The notes beneath the pieces are model-generated. The model was given only the letters and a program-made list of their open reading frames with translations. It was not told the DNA's origin and searched no databases. This document shows positions 59,244 to 64,000 of a stretch of 64,000 nt of DNA, piece by piece; within the stretch, counting starts at the first letter, position 1, and each line of letters begins with the position of its first letter. The stretch is from a bacterium (lineage in GTDB: Bacteria > Auribacterota > UBA3054). The stretch lies in the NCBI GenBank assembly GCA_017616555.1, contig JAFZXZ010000032.1, positions 393,962 through 457,961 on the forward strand, read 5' to 3'. The position numbers and the translations under genes are program-made.

Positions 59244-59931
59244 ATTCGCGGGTTTCACACTGATTGAGATCCTTGTCTCTCTCGGCGTTCTGGGCATCCT
59301 GATGTCGTCCCTTATGGTCGCGTTCCGTTCGACCTTCGACACCGTCACGGAGACCCAGCTTAGGGCCGAGATGAACCAGAACGTCCGTTCCGTAATGGAT
59401 CAGCTCAACCGCGAGCTTTCCCAGGCTCTCGTCAACAACAACCGCCCGGTGGGCGAGCAGATCTACTTCCAGATCAAGCAGCTCAGCCCCGACCAGTCCG
59501 TCATCCGCTTCGGCTGCACTACCGAGCGCGGCATGAAGGAACTGGCCTACGCCATGCGCGAAGTGAAGATCGACGATCAGCCCCAGTGGCCCGATTACGA
59601 ACTGGTCCGTATGCAGAAAGACAAAGGCATGTGGAACTTCAACGAGCCTAAGAACTGGCCCGAATTCGACGTCAACGACACCGAGGAAGTCGAGCCTTTC
59701 GCTTTCGACATCATCAGTTTCCGCGTCCTCTATTGGAGCACCAAGAACGGCCGCTTCGTGGCAGGCAACTGGGACTCCTTCCAGAGGAACAGCATGCCCG
59801 CCAAGGTCCGCATAGTCCTGAAGTCCATTCCGCGTTCCGACGCCAAGAAAGGCTTGGCGACCAAGAACATGAACGACCTTACAGGCGTGGAAGAACACAA
59901 GATCGACATCATTCTGCCCCAGGCAATGTGA
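59221..59931 (+). CDS. gspJ: GspJ-like minor pseudopilin
   Basis: 236 residues. Processing at G11-FTLIEILVSLGVLGILMSS, Glu at +5. RAEMNQNVRSVMDQLNRELSQA and the late RVLYWSTKNGRF and PAKVRIVLK match GspJ. In other systems GspI, J and K form the pseudopilus tip; the GspK-like protein here lies 25 kb away at 29826. Confidence 0.85.
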   Translation: MARTLRSKFAGFTLIEILVSLGVLGILMSSLMVAFRSTFDTVTETQLRAEMNQNVRSVMDQLNRELSQALVNNNRPVGEQIYFQIKQLSPDQSVIRFGCTTERGMKELAYAMREVKIDDQPQWPDYELVRMQKDKGMWNFNEPKNWPEFDVNDTEEVEPFAFDIISFRVLYWSTKNGRFVAGNWDSFQRNSMPAKVRIVLKSIPRSDAKKGLATKNMNDLTGVEEHKIDIILPQAM

Positions 59932-59939
59932 TAAAAGTT

Positions 59940-59945
59940 TATAAT
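59940..59945 (+). promoter_or_regulatory. Possible -10 box for the TIGR04073 gene
   Basis: Perfect TATAAT eight bases after the gspJ stop. No good -35 hexamer at the right distance. Would start transcription about 33 bases before the next ATG. Confidence 0.4.
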
Positions 59946-59984
59946 TATTAATCAACTCAATTAAAACTCAACCAGGAGTACAAA

Positions 59985-60389
59985 ATGAAAAAAAGCATGT
60001 TAGTAGCCATCGCGGCCCTTCTTTTGGTCGGAACAGTTACCGCCGCTGAAGTCAGCTCTTTGAGCGACGAAGCTAATATGTCCCGCACCGCCAACACTGC
60101 TGACCTCTTCGGCAGCAAGTGGGGCTTCAAGATGACCCGCGGTCTCGTCAATGCCGCTACCTGCTGGGTGGAACTCCCTCGCTCCATTTATGTCGAAACG
60201 ACTGAAGACGCCGTCCTCGGCCCCTGCAAAGGCCTCTTCAAGGGTCTCTTCCTGACGGGCGTTCGCGCTGTCGCCGGAACTCTTGACGTCGCCACTGTCG
60301 GCAGCGTCGATGATATGTACAGTGTCTATGAGACGACCTCTCTGCCTTACTTCGTCTGGCAGAAGTGGGATCAGGTTGAAAGAGACTAA
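59985..60389 (+). CDS. Exosortase-system-associated protein, TIGR04073-like
   Basis: 134 residues. Signal peptide 1-20 (MLVAIAALLLVGTVTA). Mature part: KMTRGLVNAATCWVELPRSI, then GPCKGLFKGLFLTGVRAVAG, then DVATVG and a C-terminal aromatic patch. This G-rich two-part pattern fits the small periplasmic family TIGR04073 found with exosortase in PVC bacteria; I name it from memory. Role unknown. CAGGAG ribosome site. Confidence 0.72.
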   Translation: MKKSMLVAIAALLLVGTVTAAEVSSLSDEANMSRTANTADLFGSKWGFKMTRGLVNAATCWVELPRSIYVETTEDAVLGPCKGLFKGLFLTGVRAVAGTLDVATVGSVDDMYSVYETTSLPYFVWQKWDQVERD

Positions 60390-60409
60390 TACTGATTCTA
60401 TTACGACAT

Positions 60410-60480
60410 AACCTCGTGGTGTAATGGCAGCACAAGAGTTTTTGGTACTCTCGGTCTAGGTTCAAATCCTGGCGGGGTTG
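60410..60480 (+). tRNA. tRNA-Gln (UUG)
   Basis: 71 bases without encoded CCA (CAT follows the discriminator G). Acceptor AACCTCG pairs with CGGGGTT (one T-G). Anticodon stem AGAGT/ACTCT, loop TTTTGGT with anticodon TTG. T arm CTAGG TTCAAAT CCTGG. The A1-U72 weak first pair is typical of tRNA-Gln. It needs the CCA-adding enzyme, unlike the two tRNA-Met genes. Confidence 0.93.
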
Positions 60481-60537
60481 CATAAAGCGAGACATCGTTC
60501 ACATGATGCCTTTGCCTTATTCACTCAACGGAGATTT

Positions 60538-60966
60538 ATGTTATACACGATAGTATTGGTCCTTTTAGTGATCGTAAGCATCTGTCTGGTCGGCATCGTC
60601 CTTCTTCAGTCCGGCAAGGGCAACAACCTTACCAACGCTTTTGAAGGCGAAGCGACCTTCGGCAACCGCTCAGGCGACGTGCTCACTAAGGGCACGATGG
60701 TCCTTGCGGTTTCTTTCATCGTTCTCTGCCTTGCGGCGACTATCCTCTACAAGCATGGGAGCGCCTCCGTTATGCAGAGCAGCTCAAGGCCCGCCAGGCA
60801 GACTCAGGAGAACCTGAGATCCATGGCCCAGCAGGAGGCTGACGAAGCCGCCGCCAAGGCCGCCCAAGAAGCCCAGAGCGCCGCTGAAAGCGCTGAAGCC
60901 GCTGCCACGGAAACTACCGAAGCCGCTGCCGAAGCCGCTGCTCCGGCCGCTGAAGAGACCAAATAA
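60538..60966 (+). CDS. secG: Preprotein translocase subunit SecG
   Basis: ATG 60538 with CGGAGA upstream gives 142 residues; the longer frame from 60478 runs back to the end of tRNA-Gln and is not used. Two membrane helices (about 2-22 and 53-75) flank the conserved LLQSGKGNNLTNAFEG loop with the Gly-rich turn. The C-terminal 60 residues are Ala/Glu-rich, low complexity. SecG boosts SecYEG export, relevant to the secreted proteins next door. Strong terminator follows. Confidence 0.93.
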   Translation: MLYTIVLVLLVIVSICLVGIVLLQSGKGNNLTNAFEGEATFGNRSGDVLTKGTMVLAVSFIVLCLAATILYKHGSASVMQSSSRPARQTQENLRSMAQQEADEAAAKAAQEAQSAAESAEAAATETTEAAAEAAAPAAEETK

Positions 60967-60984
60967 GCAAGCTTAGCTATGCTG

Positions 60985-61016
60985 AAAAAGGACGCGCTCC
61001 GCGCGTCCTTTTTTTT
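60985..61016 (+). terminator. Intrinsic terminator after secG
   Basis: AAGGACGCGC (60988-60997), loop TCC, GCGCGTCCTT (61001-61010) with an A tract before and eight T in total at the end. Ten or more pairs, bidirectional in form. Confidence 0.93.
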
Positions 61017-61025
61017 ATCAAGCGT

Positions 61026-61054
61026 TTGCAAATCAATTTGTCTTTTGTTAAGAT
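61026..61054 (+). promoter_or_regulatory. Putative sigma-70-type promoter of the PEP-CTERM gene at 61084
   Basis: TTGCAA (61026-61031), 17 bases, TAAGAT (61049-61054) with a TGt extension at 61046-61048. A GAGG ribosome site lies between it and the ATG. Confidence 0.68.
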
Positions 61055-61083
61055 AAACGAAACAAAACAAATGAGGTAACATT

Positions 61084-62616
61084 ATGCGCGGCAAATTACT
61101 CCTTATCGCCGTTATCGGCGTCACTGCGGCCTTCGCCGGCACCCACGTTCTCTGGCAGGACGATTTTGAATCTTACAATCTAGGAAAGTGGCTCGGGCAG
61201 GGAAATACGGAAGTCATGCAGTCAAGCGTCAACTGCGAGGGCGAAGCGCCGGTGTATGGCGAGGTGGACATTACCAACGACGGAGATAACTGGATTCTCC
61301 ATGTGGGCAGGAAAAAGACTCCTGCCAGCGTCACAGCGCCTAAAATGGACCGCGGCGTCAGGATCCCTCTCGATTGGGGGCGCCTTGATTACAATAAGGG
61401 CAAAAACGCTAAGATAAAAATCGCAGGCAAGACAAGGATCCCGGAAGGCAACGGCTACGCCGAGATCAGGCTTACCACCAGGGACGACAAGCCCATACTG
61501 CGCTTCACCCCGCATTCCTCCGACTACAAGACCTACTTCTATAACCACAACTCCACCCTCAACGCTTCAGCCGCCAACGCCGGAAATACGTACTGGAAAA
61601 ATTCGGATTCCGGCAGAACCTGGTATCACACCACCAACGCTGTTGTCATGAGCACCTGGTGCTTTTTTGAGATCGAAATAGACTGCGACCTGGCCCAGGT
61701 CGAATCCTACTACATCAAAGCTCTTGACGACAGCGGATTCGAATATGTCGGCCGCAGGATCTGCCATCTGCGTTACATGAATGAGCGTCCCGAGTACGTC
61801 GAGTTCACAGCCGTCGGCAACACCTTCGACACAAATAGAGACGGCGCCGATTTTGACGATCTCCAGGTGCTCTACATATACGAATCAGATGAAGAGGAAT
61901 GGGAGACCTTGTACGAAGACTTTTTCCAGCAGTACGAATTAGGAAAATCTCTTACGGAGCAACAGCCTCTCTACAAGAGATTGGGCAGTTGGGAACAGTA
62001 CACCGACAATATTGAGACCAACGAGCTTGGCATTTACGTTGCCCGCCTTTTCATGGGCAAGCCCGGTGACAACGAATTCCCCAAAGACGGCATAGCCATG
62101 GATTTCCCGACCAATACCGTTTTTGAGCCCGGCCAGAAGCTGCGCCTGACGGCCATTTATTACGTGCCCGACAACGGCTGCTGGACCATGTTCAGGAAAG
62201 GGGATACGCCGGTCGCGACCTACGGCTTCCACTCCGCCACCAAGTGGTTCACGACCTGGAGCACCAACGAATTCGAACCGCGCTACGACGGCTCGGAAAG
62301 ATACGTTTACAGGCACTACATCACCACCGCCATAACGCTGGCCTACGACGAGGAAGGGCCGTACCTTGAGCGCGTCGATCTCCATAGCGACGAGGAAGAC
62401 GCCACCAGCTGGAGCTTCAACTGGCCCAGCTACTACAACACGCACCTTCCGGACGTTCCCGACAACATCGCCATCCAGGTCCAGGGCTGGAAAAACTTCG
62501 ACGGACGCTACGTCCTTCTCAGTTACCTTAGCCTTGAGCAGACCATAGCTGTCCCCGAACCCGCGATCCTAGGCCTCATAGCTCTCGCTCTGGCGATATT
62601 CCTGCGCAGACGCTGA
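61084..62616 (+). CDS. PEP-CTERM surface protein with two related lectin-like modules
   Basis: 510 residues. Signal peptide 1-18. C-terminal sorting signal VPEP (PEP at 491-493), hydrophobic helix and RRR end. Two modules of about 240 residues start with related sentences: LWQDDFESYNLGKWL (about 24) and LYEDFFQQYELGKSL (about 279), a pattern seen at the start of LamG-like or jelly-roll domains that bind glycans. Each module ends with beta-rich sequence. The next gene has the same two-module plan. Probably exosortase-sorted surface protein; ligand unknown. Confidence 0.82.
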   Translation: MRGKLLLIAVIGVTAAFAGTHVLWQDDFESYNLGKWLGQGNTEVMQSSVNCEGEAPVYGEVDITNDGDNWILHVGRKKTPASVTAPKMDRGVRIPLDWGRLDYNKGKNAKIKIAGKTRIPEGNGYAEIRLTTRDDKPILRFTPHSSDYKTYFYNHNSTLNASAANAGNTYWKNSDSGRTWYHTTNAVVMSTWCFFEIEIDCDLAQVESYYIKALDDSGFEYVGRRICHLRYMNERPEYVEFTAVGNTFDTNRDGADFDDLQVLYIYESDEEEWETLYEDFFQQYELGKSLTEQQPLYKRLGSWEQYTDNIETNELGIYVARLFMGKPGDNEFPKDGIAMDFPTNTVFEPGQKLRLTAIYYVPDNGCWTMFRKGDTPVATYGFHSATKWFTTWSTNEFEPRYDGSERYVYRHYITTAITLAYDEEGPYLERVDLHSDEEDATSWSFNWPSYYNTHLPDVPDNIAIQVQGWKNFDGRYVLLSYLSLEQTIAVPEPAILGLIALALAIFLRRR

Positions 62617-62641
62617 CCGTCTATACAAGAAGATTTGAGCT

Positions 62642-62674
62642 AAACCATACCGGCGCAAGCCGGTATGGTTTTTT
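62642..62674 (+). terminator. Intrinsic terminator with GCAA tetraloop
   Basis: AAACCATACCGGC (62642-62654), loop GCAA, GCCGGTATGGTTT (62659-62671) and further T. Thirteen perfect pairs. Confidence 0.94.
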
Positions 62675-62696
62675 ATGCCCTAAAAACATTAAGTTA

Positions 62697-62725
62697 TTGT
62701 TTCTGGAAACACTTTTTAGTAAAAT
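62697..62725 (+). promoter_or_regulatory. Putative sigma-70-type promoter of the gene at 62775
   Basis: TTGTTT (62697-62702), 17 bases, TAAAAT (62720-62725). Leader of about 43 bases with no Shine-Dalgarno sequence before the ATG. Confidence 0.6.
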
Positions 62726-62774
62726 AACCGTACAAAAATAGAGAAATATTTAACCCATAACCCACCAATTAACC

Positions 62775-64000
62775 ATGAAGAAATTCTTTCTTACACTCTC
62801 TGTGGTTTTGATCGCCGCCGCCGCGGTGGCTGATTCTACCACGGTTTTCGTCAATCAGAATTTTGAAGGTTGCTCTGAAGGCGCTGCTCTCGGTCAGGCT
62901 GGCATGGTCGTTTCCCCGGCCACCCAGTGGGGCGAAGTCGCTGCTGACGGCGCCACCATCGAGACCGTTGACGGCAACAAAGTTCTGAAAGTTACCCAGA
63001 TCGAAGGCGCCGGCCAGCAGGGCATTGCGATCCCCATCAATGGTTCCGGCATCGTCCTCGAACCGGGCAATTATCTCAACATTACCTTCAAGCGTTTCCA
63101 GGTCGCCGGCCACAGGTACGGCGAATTCCGCCTGAACGCCAACTACGAATCCACCAACACCGGTGACAACAACAAGCGCCCCGTCATCAACTTCGAGAAC
63201 AACGGCACGCAGCTCAACTTCCTGAACAACGGTTATGATCTGTCTCCCGATTCTCAGAGCGGCAAGACAGTGGAATATCCCGGCGTCGTTACGGAAGACA
63301 CCTGGCAGGAATTCTATTTCTCCATCGAACTGGCTACCGGTCTGGTTGATTTCTACATCGACGGCGTCCAGCAGTCCAGCGCTACTTATCAGCTGGTCAT
63401 CAAGCGCTGCGACGGCTTCGCTTACCTCGTTTTCGCCAACGGCACCGGCGGCGCCGACACCACCCGCCCGGGCGTCTATTACGACGACATCAAGGTCGAA
63501 TACGTTGAACTCAGCAAAAAGCTTGTCCGTTCCATCAATTTCGGCGACTATAATGAAGGCGAACTTTTGGCCGACATTGTCCCGGCTTGGATGACTGCGC
63601 TCGGCACTGCTGAGAATTGCTATATCACCAACTTGTCTTTCAACTCCGAACAGACCTCTTGTCTCTTCTTGGATCAGACTCCTGACACCGGGTTCTGCTT
63701 TGACGATATCGAAGCCGAGAAATACGAAGGCTGCACTTACGTCTTTGAGATCGGCACCGCTGCCCACTACTTCGACGGTCAGTGGAGATGCGACATCAGG
63801 AACGGCGGCATGACATTCTGGCGTTTCTGGGACAACTGGCACTGGAAGACCAGCTTCAAAGTTGACGGAGAAGGCAAAGAGATCCAGTTCGGCAACGACG
63901 GCCCCATCGACAAGTGGTGCAAGAGCTCCTTCATTTTCAATCAGGACAGCACGCTCTACAGAGTCGGCCGTATCGACACCGGCAATATGGGCTCTGCCTA
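62775..64000 (+). CDS. Secreted two-module protein, probably PEP-CTERM family (3' end cut by window)
   Basis: The frame is open from ATG 62775 to the window end: 408 codons, no stop. Signal peptide about 1-19 (MKKFFLTLSVVLIAAAAVA). Two modules start FVNQNFEGCSEGAALGQ (about 25) and RSINFGDYNEGELLADI (about 253), resembling the modules of the preceding gene. First module holds GQQGIAIPINGSG, ITFKRF and a closing PGVYYDDIKVEYVE like a jelly-roll carbohydrate-binding domain. The C-terminal sorting signal, if any, lies beyond the window. Likely a paralogue of 61084-62616. Confidence 0.78.
   Translation, partial: MKKFFLTLSVVLIAAAAVADSTTVFVNQNFEGCSEGAALGQAGMVVSPATQWGEVAADGATIETVDGNKVLKVTQIEGAGQQGIAIPINGSGIVLEPGNYLNITFKRFQVAGHRYGEFRLNANYESTNTGDNNKRPVINFENNGTQLNFLNNGYDLSPDSQSGKTVEYPGVVTEDTWQEFYFSIELATGLVDFYIDGVQQSSATYQLVIKRCDGFAYLVFANGTGGADTTRPGVYYDDIKVEYVELSKKLVRSINFGDYNEGELLADIVPAWMTALGTAENCYITNLSFNSEQTSCLFLDQTPDTGFCFDDIEAEKYEGCTYVFEIGTAAHYFDGQWRCDIRNGGMTFWRFWDNWHWKTSFKVDGEGKEIQFGNDGPIDKWCKSSFIFNQDSTLYRVGRIDTGNMGSA

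Overview
The window looks like a chromosomal segment from the PVC group of bacteria, most likely Lentisphaerota or Kiritimatiellota. The evidence is three complete PEP-CTERM/exosortase-type surface proteins plus a truncated relative, a TIGR04073-type exosortase-associated protein, a scattered type II secretion/pseudopilin system with a giant GspK-like protein carrying a lamin-tail-like segment, a PUR-alpha-type nucleic-acid-binding protein, a eukaryote-type NADP isocitrate dehydrogenase and a split glycine decarboxylase (GcvPA/GcvPB). Assignment below superphylum level is inference. Every gene I can support, and all three tRNAs, lie on the + strand. The long minus-strand frames are shadows of codon bias.

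Layout. 1-6.9 kb: end of purC, then ftsH, folP and a complete Mla/MCE lipid-transport operon (permease, ATPase, MCE protein, lipoprotein). 7.0-17.1 kb: a sigma-70-type promoter drives gcvH-gcvPA-gcvPB, followed closely by holA, two exopolysaccharide genes (priming sugar-phosphate transferase and Wzy/O-antigen-ligase-like), rsmI and an unusual RseC-M15 peptidase fusion. 17.1-22.0 kb: accessory island with two PEP-CTERM genes, a 38-residue membrane peptide missed by length cut-offs, and near-identical terminators. 22.1-29.7 kb: leuB-like, asd, small MscS channel, Cas4/AddB-like nuclease, LpxL-like acyltransferase, manC, ruvX, a lipoprotein and a degenerate SNase-like protein. 29.8-35.4 kb: giant GspK-like protein, thioredoxin and a WecA/MraY-like glycosyl-1-phosphate transferase whose first codons contain a perfect intrinsic terminator. 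35.4-42.4 kb: a structured leader, a TIM-barrel protein, rpsP-trmD-rplS, two tandem GspE/PilB ATPases and GspF. 42.5-50.7 kb: icd, an FtsB/DivIC-like protein, two tRNA-Met genes, a DHH phosphoesterase, topA, an M48 protease, hisS and a membrane-anchored nitroreductase. 50.7-56.3 kb: surface-glycan-like genes (unknown membrane protein, GT39-like transferase, GH20-like protein). 56.3-60.0 kb: a consensus promoter and structured leader before rpsU, a PUR-like gene and five pseudopilins. 60.0-64.0 kb: TIGR04073 protein, tRNA-Gln, secG and two related PEP-CTERM-type secreted proteins, the last cut by the window end.

The unifying theme is envelope building: lipid transport (Mla), lipid A acylation (LpxL-like), EPS/O-antigen synthesis (priming transferases, polymerase/ligase, manC, GT39), Sec (SecG) and pseudopilus secretion, and exosortase-sorted cargo. 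The exosortase itself, GspD, GspC, GspL, GspM, gcvT and lpd are not in the window.

The observations I rate highest are a PEP-CTERM protein fused in frame to a second signal peptide and FGE-type domain (20.1-22.0 kb), the RseC-lipobox-M15 fusion (15.9-17.1 kb), a pseudoknot-capable leader before the rpsP operon (35.45-35.56 kb), an intrinsic terminator inside a coding region (34.26 kb), and a giant lamin-tail-containing GspK. No CRISPR array, insertion sequence, prophage or rRNA was seen, and no intergenic gap exceeds about 250 bases.
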